This document shows, in pieces, positions 54,186 through 64,000 of a DNA stretch of 64,000 nt. The position numbers and the translations under genes are program-made. The notes below the pieces were generated by a model. That model worked only from the letters and a program-made list of their open reading frames with translations. It made no database searches and was not told the origin of the DNA. Origin of the DNA: Stachybotrys elegans (lineage: Eukaryota > Ascomycota > Sordariomycetes > Hypocreales > Stachybotryaceae); contig JAGPNK010000003.1 of the NCBI GenBank assembly GCA_020746835.1, positions 2,232,001 to 2,296,000 on the forward strand, read 5' to 3'. Within the stretch, counting starts at the first letter, position 1; every line of letters begins with the position of its first letter.

Positions 54186-56082
54186 CGAGGTTTGGAGTCA
54201 CTTATAAATCCATGCGATAATATTCACTCGTAACAAACGTTCTCAGACATACAGGGCCTCGGCTGGTTGTATCGTCCATTTGCCTTATCGTGAAGTGCCG
54301 CCAGAACTCCGAAGCCCAGATCGGAGCCACTCGTGTTGATTGACAGGATTCCCATTTTAGATCAGGTTACAGTTGTCTGATTCGGGATGGACAAGCTGGC
54401 TGCGGCGCAGTTGTTGGTGGTCCTTTTTCTTAAAGGAAGGTTGCAAATGATCGACAGGAACCAAATCTTCCAGGACAAAATGGAAAAATCATTACTCGGT
54501 GAAGACAGGAAGGACAGAACCTACTGACACAATAAAGTGAAACTCACACGCTGTCTGTAGTTGCTTCAGCTGTATCGAGGGTAATGTCAGCTCTTGTTAT
54601 ATCCGCTGAGTGAGATCCAACAACGCTGTAGACTTTTCGCGCACATGGCATCCATTTTTGGCTTTGCGTTGGCAGCTTCTTGATACAACAAGAAACATTA
54701 ATTACTGAGCGAGTCGCAGTTGTAGAGGGTGGTGCGTTTCAAGCACCCCCGGTCTGGCTGCTCTCACTGCCGATTCGCGCAGGTGCCATAGCCGGAGCAT
54801 CCCAGCTTCGATCCTTTAATCAGCGCCCTGGATGGCGCGTTACAGGGGCGGAGCGTGGTTGACGGGAACTGTATGGTCGTTATGGGGACGATCTGTGAGA
54901 TTCGCGAACGCTTGACCAACCGGAGACGAGAGACGTCTAGCATTGTGACGAGATGAGACAGTAGCCGCACAACATATTCTGGCTGTTGGCTTTTTTCTTT
55001 TTCCTTTTTTGCTTCTTCTTATTTTTCTCCTTGGTTCCCAGAGGCGCGGAGAGCGAGCCTGTCGCACCCACTTGTCTGAAGACTGAAGAGACGGAAATTC
55101 CTGAAACAGCGAGCTGGATGGAGATGAGCTTATTAGCTGACGGCCCCAACATACCCACAGCGGAATGCGGCAGGTGAGGTGCTCTTGATCTACGTCGATT
55201 GGTCCCATTAATTCTCCTACGCTCTGCTTAGTACGGATACCGGGTTGTTTTCTCGTCCCCCCCATGTCCTGGGCGCACTCCTCCTCAATGCGGCAACTGC
55301 CAATGTGAAGCCGTCGATCAGTTGCAACAGAGCATCGCTGTATGGGCCAATGAGCAGCGACACGACCCGGCCGAAGGAATAGACATCAGACGACGATGCC
55401 GGGCCTTGGCTCCTCTTTTCGCGCGCTCCGCTCTAGCAGACGAGGGAAGGTAAAGGTAAACGGCCCTTTGATCCATGCACAATAGGCAAGCAACGTTTCA
55501 ACCGGGCACGGGGTGTTTGCTGCGTCTGTATCAGAGGCAGCATGCTTACCTTGACCTTTGTCTATTCTCGTCTACCGTTTTGCTCTCTCAGCCGGCGGGC
55601 CCGGGCTCACCACGACGTCTCTCTCTCCCTCGTTATCGGTCCTTCCAGAGCTCCTACACGCTGAGCCATGCGACGCGGGTGCGCACACAGCAAGGATAGA
55701 GCGATAGAGAAACTGTTTGTGTCAGCATGTCTAGCCTTGGGCCATTGTCATGCCCCGCCACCTCGACTTACGCTGCGTGACCGGGGCACTGGGGCTATTG
55801 TGTATAAATGTCTTGGATGGCAACCTCACACCCACACAATGTCGCCTCTCCTTCTCCTCAGCGGGATTCCGTGAAGACCCTCTGCTCAGTCATTCATTTC
55901 GTCATCGAGCGTGACCTCTAGGACCGAGTCCAGGTCGTTCCATTCATTACCGTCATTCCTTCCATTCTTCACAGCCCTCGTGCGCACATCCAAGCTATAT
56001 ACTATACTCACCACTGATACACTCCTTTCTTCTCGCCAACTGCTACAGCTGCCGCTAAAAATATACGATACACAACTGCACG
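54186..56082. other. Intergenic region upstream of the GH64 gene
   Basis: About 1.9 kb. Open frames of up to 141 codons (54840-55265 minus) show no domain content and contain a Lys-rich run caused by a T-rich tract at 54991-55032. The final 300 bases are C/T-rich as expected of a leader. Nothing else is supported. Confidence 0.45.
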
Positions 56083-57456
56083 ATGAAGTCCTTTGCTTTG
56101 CTCAGCGCCTTGCTAGGCCTCACCGTGGCCCTTCCGACAAAGGTCTTTAACCTTAGGCAGGTCAACGACAAAGGCTTCACCATTGCCCATCCCGGCGGTT
56201 CCAAGAACGTCGTCGTGGAGGAGGCCAACACCCTCAACGGCACTCTCACCAGCAATAGTACGGTACTCTTCCACCCGGGAAAGAGGCAGATTCCAGCCCA
56301 GCTGCCGCTCGAATTCGTCAACAACTTCGGTGGCTCGCAGGTCAATGCCTACCTCTCCGGTCTCGACTCCAACAACGCCATCGTCTTCCTCGCCGCCGAC
56401 GGCTCCCTCATCTATCCCAGCTCGGGCGGTGCCGAGGTCCCCACGCTCATATCGGAAAACATTGCTATCCCACTGCCGCCTCAGGGCGAGACGCTCCGCA
56501 TCGTCCTCCCCATCACCATCAGCTCCGCCCGCATCTACTTTTGCGAGGGTGACCTCAGCTTCTTCATGGTCAAGACGGCCACGGGCGACGGTCTGGTCCA
56601 GCCTTCGCTGAGTAACCTCGAGGATCCCAGCTCCGGCTTGAACTGGGGCTTCGTGGAGCTGACGTACACCAACGACCTCGTTCTCTTTGCTAACATCAGC
56701 TTCGTCGACTTTGTTGGCATGATTCTCGGCATGCAGCTTACTGTCACTGATGGCAGCGCCACACAGACTACCCATGGACTTCACTCCTCTGCTGTCAATG
56801 ATATCTGCAACGATCTCTTGGCTCAGTCCTCTGCCGACAACTTCCCATGGCACAGACTATGCGTCGCCGACGAGTTCGGTCAGCCCATCCGCGTCCTATC
56901 GCCCAATGAATACAGCGTCATCAACCCGGCGGACTTCGAATCCTACTGGCAACCCTACGTCGACCAAGCCTGGGCGCATTATGCAAGCACGCCTCTGGTC
57001 ATCAACACCCAGACCGAGGCGGGTGACATCAACTGCCAGGTATCCGGCGACGTGCTCAGCTGCGATGGTGACAACCGCGGTTACGCAAAGCCCACCGCTC
57101 GTGATATCTGGGGTTGCGACAGTGGCCCCTTTGGCAAGCTGGAAGGCGACAACGGCATCCATCTCGCCGTTATCCCCCGCCTCTGCTCTGCTTTTGTCCG
57201 CTCTACGCTGTTCCTCGAAGGCGGCCACATCCAGCCCAGCCTTGACTCTTCTCACTACTATGGCGCCGACCCCACTCACCACTACAGCCGCGTCGTGCAC
57301 AAGTATGAGGTTGACGGCAAGGGCTACGCGTACTCGTACGACGATGTGAACCCGGATGGGAACGAGAATGCCTCGGGTGTGGTTTCGTCTGGAGCTGTCG
57401 ATACGTTGACGATTTTTGTTGGCGCGCCCCCCGAGGGTTCTGCCCCGAGCCCTTGA
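56083..57456 (+). CDS. Secreted glycoside hydrolase family 64 beta-1,3-glucanase
   Basis: A single-exon gene of 457 residues. MKSFALLSALLGLTVALP is a signal peptide; the 60-residue polar segment after it ends in a KR (PGKRQIP) that may be a processing site. The GH64/thaumatin-like domain starts IPAQLPLEFVNNFGGSQVNA, continues through VFLAADGSLIYPSS, ARIYFCEGDLSFFMV and LNWGFVELTYTNDLVLFANI, and then SFVDFVGMILGMQLTVTDG. Later parts include FPWHRLCVADEFGQPIRVLSP and HYYGADPTHHYSRVVHKY. The family releases laminari-oligosaccharides from beta-1,3-glucan, so roles in fungal-wall remodelling or mycoparasitism are plausible. Length and motif order look complete. Confidence 0.9.
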   Translation: MKSFALLSALLGLTVALPTKVFNLRQVNDKGFTIAHPGGSKNVVVEEANTLNGTLTSNSTVLFHPGKRQIPAQLPLEFVNNFGGSQVNAYLSGLDSNNAIVFLAADGSLIYPSSGGAEVPTLISENIAIPLPPQGETLRIVLPITISSARIYFCEGDLSFFMVKTATGDGLVQPSLSNLEDPSSGLNWGFVELTYTNDLVLFANISFVDFVGMILGMQLTVTDGSATQTTHGLHSSAVNDICNDLLAQSSADNFPWHRLCVADEFGQPIRVLSPNEYSVINPADFESYWQPYVDQAWAHYASTPLVINTQTEAGDINCQVSGDVLSCDGDNRGYAKPTARDIWGCDSGPFGKLEGDNGIHLAVIPRLCSAFVRSTLFLEGGHIQPSLDSSHYYGADPTHHYSRVVHKYEVDGKGYAYSYDDVNPDGNENASGVVSSGAVDTLTIFVGAPPEGSAPSP

Positions 57457-57758
57457 TTCCCTCAATGTCGATACGTGTATTCTTTCAGCGATCTAGGGTT
57501 TGCTTAGTGTCCTCTTTGTGGAAACTTGGAGTGGTCGGCTTTCTTTCTGGTTTTCAAATTGTATATGTCTTCATAGTCGGTGTATAGTACATACGTGTTT
57601 CTAAGTTTATCTGGTATCAATTTGCAACACGTTCCACAAGGGGCGCAAGGATTGGTCTATCGCCAGTCTCAAACGAAGATTAGCAGCCACTGTACTCGAC
57701 ATAATGCAGTCACCAGGACTTGCTTCCTATGTACAACACCCCGCATGTGAGCTGAGAT
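57457..57758. other. Convergent intergenic region (3' ends)
   Basis: About 300 bases between the GH64 stop and the stop of the opposite small Cys-protein gene. It likely holds both 3' UTRs. Confidence 0.4.
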
Positions 57759-58115
57759 TTACACCTCTCTTTCAGCTATTCGCTTCAACCTCTCATGTAA
57801 TTTTCGGTAGTTGTTGTTGTCCCGTTTTCGGTGTACGGCGTCCACTTCAGCCATCCTTTTCTCGGCCTCTTGTCGTCTTCTCGACTCAGCGAAAGTTTTG
57901 CTCTTCTTAGAAGCCATCCTTTCCTTTCTTGCTTCGCACTTGACGCAGCCGCTATGTGAAGAAAAGTATTCGTCGGGGTGGAAGCGGCAACTCTTCAAGT
58001 GACCCTTGCGCAGACATTGGTCAGTCTTGGGTCGTTTGCAAATTGGGCTGTAAGCTATCAGTAACCGCGTGTTTTGCCTTGATGGAACTTCCACTTGCCA
58101 GTGATGATGTCCCAT
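57759..58115 (-). CDS. Small Cys/His-rich basic protein with a GC-AG intron
   Basis: An unspliced frame of 118 codons is open, but removing a 51-base intron with a GCAAGT donor (58098-58048, acceptor CTTACAG) gives a better protein of 101 residues, starting MGHHHCPICKRPKTDQCLRK. The splice creates a CPIC pair that joins later Cys/His residues (LKSCRFHPDEY, SGCVKCEARKER) into a likely zinc-binding module. The second half is a charged helix (ESRRRQEAEKRMAEVDAVHR). It is probably nuclear or cytosolic; no named family. I keep the longer unspliced form as an alternative, sharing the same start and stop. Confidence 0.66.
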   Translation of the reverse strand: MGHHHWQVEVPSRQNTRLLIAYSPICKRPKTDQCLRKGHLKSCRFHPDEYFSSHSGCVKCEARKERMASKKSKTFAESRRRQEAEKRMAEVDAVHRKRDNNNYRKLHERLKRIAEREV

Positions 58116-58792
58116 AATGTATCGTTTGGATTATTCAACAGGCTGTTTGTAGGTTCGTGGTACAGGGTCGTAGTCAAGTAAGCTGGATGCTTTGGCCAGT
58201 TAGGTAGAACTTGAAGTTGTCGTGAAGGACGTAACTTTTTATAATTGTCATTTCAACCTTTTCATGCTAGACAACCCGGCCGGTTTTCTTTACATTCTTT
58301 CTCCTGTCCGTCGAAGCATGTACCCATGTTGGTTTTCTATGTGAAAGCAGGGTATGTTCACTGCACAGGATTCCATTACGCACAGATTCGGTCTGTGTGT
58401 TCAGATGGGTCTTCCAAATGGGAGCCATATGTACCGCGACTTCAGGTACAGTACCGACGTAGAAGGCCAGTAGTCAGGGTGTTCTGCCACCGTGCGTTAC
58501 CCGTAGACTTTTCCTTTTGGACGCTAGCCTTTGATTTCATTCTGCAAAGTACCAATGTACAAATGAACGTGCATTCAGTGGTTGGCATGGAAGTCGCCTT
58601 GGTTTCCAAAACAAAGCGGCCCCCAAGAACAAAACCAGAAATTCACTCTTCAAACAGTACATTCAAGAAACGTCAGTCATCTAACGTCCACTTACTACTG
58701 CAGTGCATCGTCGAAATTCTTCTCCCACTCTTCCAACCTGTCTCACAACCATCCAAGACCAAGATCCAAGCACTCGACTTCGAAACGCAACT
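58116..58792. other. Divergent intergenic region
   Basis: About 680 bases between divergent start codons at 58115 and 58793; it must hold both promoters. No coding or repeat signal is seen. A long plus frame (58245-58943) runs across it and conflicts with the kinase-like gene. Confidence 0.4.
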
Positions 58793-60322
58793 ATGTCTTC
58801 CGACGAAGACTACAGCATGGATCTTTCCGACGAAGAGTCCTACCATGGACAGTCCGATGAATACCGTGGCCGCGATGAAATGGACGTGGATGGTGAGCAT
58901 TGGGGCTGATGCGATTCTTATGGTTGAACTGTCCCTTGGCTGACACCACTGATAGAAGAAGGCTCGGATGAGATTCGTATGCTAGTCGATTGCCATGCGG
59001 TGGCCATAGAGGCTGCGCGTATCCGTCACGAAATGACAACTCAAGCTTTGCCCATCAACGCGCCCTCACTGTCCGATACCAATAGTTTCAACTCCAGCAT
59101 CGCGGAACTACCAGCTGTTGGTGATCGATTTCTGGACAATGACTACAACTTCTTCCCCATCACCTTCCACGACGGCGAACAGTGGATTATCAAAATCCCC
59201 CAGGCGGGAACGCCCGAGGAATGGAAGGATTATCACGAAATCGGCCTCGAGAGCGAAGCCAAGACACTGCAAATGCTGCAGAAACGTACGACCATCCCGG
59301 TGCCTACCGTCTACTCCTTCGACACAAGCTTGAACAATCCGCTCAAATTCCCGTACATGTTCCTGTCCGTCATCAAAGGGCTGTCCCTCGAGACGGTCTG
59401 GTACAATAGCGAGGATTCACCTGAGAGGCGTCTTCAGGTGCGTACTCGAGCCTTGGAGCAGATTGCTGCCGCCATGGCCCAGCTGGACGAGTTCGAGTAC
59501 GACTATGGCGGTTCCCCCATCATCGAAAACAATAAGATTGTTGGTGTCGGTGTCGTTACCGTCCCGTTCGATGGACAGCATGGCTATTATCCAGATGGGC
59601 CTTTCGCCACGGGCAAGGGTTTCTACTTGTCTCATCTCAAGCAATATCCTTACGGTGCTCGGGGCCATCCTTCCATCGACGTCCGAGGACTAACAGGCAA
59701 GGGAGAGCGGCGTCTCACGCGTCTCTTTATCGATGAACTCTGCAGCCTTGAGCCTGACCTTTCCTTTGTCCTGAGTCATCCATACATGGATCTGTCTAGC
59801 TTCATTGTCGCTCCGGATGGCGGCCTCTTGGGAGTCGTTCAATGGGAAGGCGTCATGACTTGTCCAAAGTCGATGTCGAATAGGGCATACCCTGCTTGGC
59901 TGGTCGAAGATTGGGGTGTGTTCTGTCACGCTTGGACCGAGGAGCAGGACGAGCGACACAACCAAGAGGACGAGGAGGACGACTGTTTCGACAACCCAGC
60001 TGAGCTCACCAAGTATCGCAAGATCTACCGCGATGCTATGGCTGAAATCGCGCCGGGCAGCGAGATTCAGACGACAATTACTCTCGCCACGACAGCTCTC
60101 TACAGGTGCACTCAGTCTCTGGAGCACCGCTTCGACTACCTCCTCCGTCTGACAGAGGAATCCTTGCAGCTTGTTGATCCTATGGTCAACAAGGAGTGCA
60201 TCCGCGCGGACTTTGTCAAGGCCTTGATCTCGTATGGTATCGAGCCAACTGAAGACGTCGTGCTGTGCATGGAGCAGTTGCGCAAGGCATTCCGAGCCCT
60301 ACTTCTGAATCGAGATCTGTGA
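58793..60322 (+). CDS. APH-fold protein lacking catalytic metal ligands (putative pseudokinase)
   Basis: Two exons (58793-58892, 58956-60322) give 488 residues. The first exon is acidic (MSSDEDYSMDLSDEESYHGQ). An APH-type N-lobe follows, with the ATP-lysine candidate in WIIKIPQAG (about Lys113), the ESEAKTLQML helix and the PVPTVYSFD strand. The catalytic loop reads SHPYMDLSSFIV instead of the usual H-P-D-L-S-S-x-N pattern: Asp is kept at about 312 but two residues are inserted before it and the Asn is missing. The second metal ligand is lost too: VVQWEGV replaces IIDWEGV (Asp to Gln near 329). The fold looks intact, so a binding or regulatory role is more likely than catalysis. Confidence 0.82.
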
Positions 60323-61375
60323 TGAGGGAACAGGAAACAGTGCAGGGACCGCGGGACGGTACAGAAATCGTTGGAGAGCGCAGGAATCATGGGGAGCTTG
60401 GTGTAGCGTAGAACGCGCACAGAATAGAACAGAGCAGAACCTCTCATAAGCTAGGGTTGATACAAGACACAATATTTCAGGTTGAAACAGAACAAAGACT
60501 TGCTCTCTATATTGTTTCTAAGAACTTCTCCGCTAGCATAAGCATGAAAGAAGCTCGTAAAGAGGTGCCAAAGGACATCCCAGTCGACTTGGCATATCAG
60601 AAGTCCGACCAACCGTGCTCGGCCCCATTGTTGGACGAGTCAGATTTTCCATCAATGAAGTGCGCCGCGAGTATTTATTTCCAAGCTGCGTCAAATAGAT
60701 CGAGGTCGCATGGAAACAAAGAGCCTGTGGTGATTTGACAAGGGTGAATGGGCTAGGTTAACCGACCCACGGTGATTAATCACACCTTAGCACGTGCTGT
60801 CATTTAACATTGTCTCGTTCGGCAACGGGAGCCAGGTTAGTAAAAAGAAATTGGCGACTCGGCAGCCTCGGACAAGACGGGAAAAGTGATTATGAAAACT
60901 GGAGACGTTCCAGGATAAATTGAAGACCCCAGCCAGACCAGGAGGAGCGCAACAGTAAGCGGAGCAAAAATAAATTGGTCTCGGTGAGGTTCGAACTCAC
61001 GACCTATGCATAGCTTCCAATCATAATGAAAGTATAAGAACACAACGGTAACCACTCCGCTACGAGACCAAGACTTGTCCCGTTTGCCGTTATTCTGTAC
61101 TATGATGTCTAGGTTGCGACCACGTCAGGTTTGATTCGACATAAAGTCATGGGCGTCTCTGTGGCTTGCTACTAAATTATGAGAGAGTTCGCGGGGACAA
61201 AGCATAGGTGGAAACATTGGGCTCTCTTTATTCTACCTTCTTTGCATCTACAGCAGGCTTCTGATGTGTATACTAGTTTGGGCGGTTCAGTATCCAAGTC
61301 CATTCTGAGCGCTACCTGCTGCTCTCTAATGTTCGTGTATGCTGTCCACTGTCTGTCCCGCTGTATAAATAACTC
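60323..61375. other. Intergenic region containing a tRNA
   Basis: Apart from the tRNA at 60976-61069 I see no gene. A 93-codon frame at 60457-60738 lacks domain or splice support. Confidence 0.4.
60976..61069 (-). tRNA. Intron-containing tRNA, isotype uncertain (Ile-TAT favoured, Lys-CTT possible)
   Basis: The acceptor stem GGTCTCG/CGAGACC with discriminator A, the D-arm TAGCGGAGTGGTTACCGT and the T-arm GTGAGTTCGAACCTCAC are clear, and a long insert sits in the anticodon region. Counting from the D-arm gives T33-TAT-A37, anticodon TAT (Ile), with an intron of about 20 bases, but the anticodon stem then has a mismatch next to the loop. Shifting the stem two bases (TTGTG/CATAG) gives CTT but a short variable loop. 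Confidence 0.75.
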
Positions 61376-61803
61376 CTACTTGGTCTCTGCATAACTGTAT
61401 CCCTCTACATGATGAACAACCTTAAACTCCCTGGGCTTAATGAACATTGGTTCTGTTGCCTCGAGGTACTCTTGATAGTACGGCTTGGTCAATTGCACCT
61501 TGATCTGTCAGTACTTGCACAGTCCAACGCATAACATCACGTTGCTGACCTCTACCAGCCACTCCACAGATTGAGACCTGCTTGCCGTTAGATAATCAAC
61601 TGCTTTCTTCAGACTGCGCCTTACCAGTTCTCCACCCAATGAAGTGCGCCGGGATCCTCAGGGGATTGGTAAACCTCGAAGAAGCTACATTCCGGTTCCG
61701 CAATCACGGCTTCGTAAACCGGCTTAAAGAATTCAAAGAAACGCGTGACATTCTCTGGCGAGATCGTGACGCTGACGTGAAGACTGATACCCTCGAGAGC
61801 CAT
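61376..61803 (-). CDS. ABM-domain protein (antibiotic biosynthesis monooxygenase-like)
   Basis: Three exons (61803-61625, 61577-61550, 61504-61376) join in phase to 111 residues. The middle exon is only 28 bases (SQSVEWLVE). MALEGISLHVSVTISPENVT begins the ferredoxin-like ABM fold, followed by the FFEFFKPVYEAVIAEPECSF helix, FFEVYQSPEDPGALHWVENW, and the final strand/helix HVEGYSYAETK. ABM proteins are small dimeric cofactor-free oxygenases or quinol-binding proteins, often with His/Asn/Trp in the pocket. The role here is unknown; no biosynthetic cluster lies in the visible flank. A single-exon reading would truncate the domain halfway, so splicing is needed. Confidence 0.82.
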
Positions 61804-64000
61804 GTTGCAAGGTTGGATGTTGGTTTCTCTAGGGTCTGGGGGTAGATGAGAGGTTTCTTTTTTACGGGTTGGCAAAGGCAAGACTTCATTTTATAACGTC
61901 TGTTTCCCACGCAACTCCGCGGGTTGACGCCTGGGGAGAGGGGAGTACCAGCCAAGTCACCGTTCCTGTGCCTCCCTTCCCTCAAGGATACTGCTTACTA
62001 TTGGTAAGCTTCAAGTGTTTTGCCCCGGTCGGCATGCTCCTCGGAACTGTAAGCCCCTCTTTGATATCTACTGTATTCAGATGGAAGTCACATGCTATTG
62101 GTAGTCATCTGCTTCCACCTTGTGCGTCGGGGCGGACATGCCAGGGTGCGGGACCGCATGCCGTTATCATGACCGATGTGGCGGTCAATAAAGGATGCCC
62201 GACACGTATCGCAAACTAACTCTCAATCTGGATACAGAACGACTACTCGTCTACCCGTGACTCATCTTGGCCGAATAATAGTGAATTTCCCTTATGTCTT
62301 GGTGTTGGTGGAGTGATGAAATTGACGGTGGGAATGGTTTTCTCTATGCTTTCGCCGAGAGGAGGCAAGGCCAACTGACCTATTTGGATGAGGGATTTAT
62401 AGAAGCATTACTATGTGTAAGTCGCGAGTAGGAGTGGTTTCGTCCCTCGGGCAATCGTCTTGATAATTGATCTGTATTAATTTGGCTTGGCTGATTGCCT
62501 ACCGCAATACTCTGGAACTACCACAGGCTTACGGACACCAGCAGAATGCCCCAAACTAATAAGTAGATGATATCTCAACCACGATCTAATACCAAGATCA
62601 TAAAGCTGCCGCTGCTTCAGTGGGCAAGGGAAGGCTGATTCCATATTGCCATGCACAGATAGGCTGCTGTTCGCTCGTTCAGAATGCTAACCTACCCTAG
62701 ATTATCAGTGTCTTATCCCACTATTGCGCCAACGTCTCTCTGGTCTTTGATGCTCGAAATTATAAGTCAGAGCTGACTGTATACCATGCTTGCTTCAAGT
62801 ATAGCCTTTCCCCTTTCAGTGTAGCATACTGATCGTGTACAAGTATGAAGACCCAAACCGCGCTCAAGGCAGTTGTCCTTTCACATGGGCTGTCAACACT
62901 TTCGACCTTGTTATGCTTGGCTGTGGAATTGATATCATTGGTATTTTTCGCAGCATGTTCATTAAAAAGGTGCGAGCATGAGAGACTACGAGAGCGAAAT
63001 GCTCGCAAGGGGATATCTTGACCGAATGCTAGAAGCTAGTGAAAGAGTATTCATTTTAAATATTAAATGTCCCCCAACGAAATCTTACCATTCTTTGCTA
63101 CACTGCTGCTACACTGTAAATAACGAGAACGGGTACAAGACACCGATGATGGCGGATTCATTGACATACGACTATCAAAATGACATTACCAAGGCAGGGG
63201 AGTGCGTACAGGAGGTGAACGCCTTGGCTTCCTCTAATTCATGGATTTCTAGTATTCCGCATGCTTGGTGGGCTATCGGATATCGAGTCAATGCCCTTGC
63301 TCGAATAGAGCACTGTACTGGATGAACGCAGCACAGACGAACCATGGTTGCCTCCTATTCGGAAAGTTTTGGACTCGTAGTGCGTGGATAATACCAGCCG
63401 AAAATATAAGTGATCAGCTAGTGCTCGTCGGGGGACACGCCGTGACCTTGGCCATCGCTTCCTCGCACCTGACCGTGCTGCAAGGTTCGACTCAGCAACC
63501 ATGCGATGCGCTCACATAGCTGGTGGTCTCGGAGCCGGGCTAGGATCGCTTCGCTCCTGGATCAACACCGGCAGTCTACGGCAAACATCTCCCGGGCCGC
63601 CTACAGTCTGTCATACGAAACGGTTCGCCATGCGTCAAGAAAGCCTAGGAGCATTCGGGCAAGGACGAACCAGAACCAACAGGGTGGGAGCTTACGACTC
63701 AGGGACCATATTCGACATCATGCTGAATCGAGATCAAACCCCCCTTTCCCCTCCTGCAAAAATTCGGAACAGCCCGCTGGCACTACCGGGCAGTTTGCCA
63801 TACGGCTTGCCTTGCTGGGACAAGCGGCACCGGGTTATCCGACGTTGATGACCTCCTGTGTGATGAAACAAGGCAAAGTGCATTAGTTGTCCAAAAGTCA
63901 GGGGATTGAGAAATTACAGGCCGAAAGATGCCATCGTAATTCATTTTAGCAATCAGGAAGGAAAGATGTGTCGTTGGTCGCAAGCGTCTATCGTCCCGAG
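61804..64000. other. Gene-free right end of the window
   Basis: About 2.2 kb with no supported gene. Frames of 115-126 codons overlap each other at 63500-63890 in different phases and look like chance. The part 62220-63060 is AT-rich. A gene could continue beyond the right edge. Confidence 0.45.

Noticed and set aside
1..64000. CRISPR array, integrated phage or intact transposon
   Set aside because: No regularly spaced identical repeats, no integrase, transposase or reverse transcriptase motifs, and no long terminal repeats were found by eye; the hairpin array at 15041 has short diverged units without spacers.

Overview
The window is nuclear DNA from a filamentous ascomycete, most likely a Sordariomycete and possibly Hypocreales (inference from gene content, not a database match). 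The supporting signs are short GT-AG introns of about 45-140 bases with CTAAC/CTGAC-type branch sites, intron-containing tRNAs, a fungal Zn2Cys6 regulator, an AA9 LPMO, fungal rhodopsin-like membrane proteins and many secreted enzymes. It holds about 27 protein-coding genes and two tRNA genes. I rebuilt exon structures by eye from splice signals, reading-frame phase and protein motifs.

Layout. 0-5.4 kb: two carbohydrate-active enzymes, a GH2 enzyme cut by the left edge and a secreted GH3 beta-glucosidase. 5.6-14.2 kb: a HerA/VirB4-like P-loop ATPase, an omega-type glutathione transferase, an XAP5/FAM50 nuclear protein, a small membrane protein, a sugar/polyol-type SDR and a DUF218 (YdcF-like) protein. 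15.0-16.3 kb: an RGG-rich zinc-knuckle protein whose 3' flank is packed with hairpins. 17.4-25.1 kb: an APH-type kinase, tRNA-Lys, a small secreted protein, a METTL16-type RNA methyltransferase with an apparent frameshift at its catalytic NPPF motif, a one-TM protein and a secreted Ala/Pro-tailed protein. 25-28.9 kb: gene-poor, with possible gene debris.

28.9-40.6 kb: a DUF4139/DUF4140 protein, a 3-hydroxyisobutyrate-dehydrogenase-like enzyme, a head-to-head pair of paralogous seven-TM rhodopsin-like proteins, a secreted Cys/Trp-rich protein and an AA9 LPMO. 40.6-46.0 kb: a long gene-free GC-rich stretch with a twice-occurring palindromic motif, upstream of a Zn2Cys6 transcription factor (46-49 kb). 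49.4-64 kb: a glycine-zipper protein, a very small two-exon gene, a large C2H2-like protein, a GH64 beta-1,3-glucanase, a small Cys protein with a GC-AG intron, an APH-fold protein lacking key catalytic residues, an intron-bearing tRNA and an ABM-domain protein. The last 2.2 kb look empty.

The CAZymes (GH2, GH3, AA9, GH64) fit a lifestyle of degrading plant or fungal walls but do not form one tight cluster. No biosynthetic gene cluster, CRISPR array or intact transposon was seen. The observations most worth follow-up are the hairpin array beside the zinc-knuckle gene, the FtsK/HerA-type ATPase, the NPPF frameshift, the APH-fold pseudokinase and the divergent rhodopsin-like pair.
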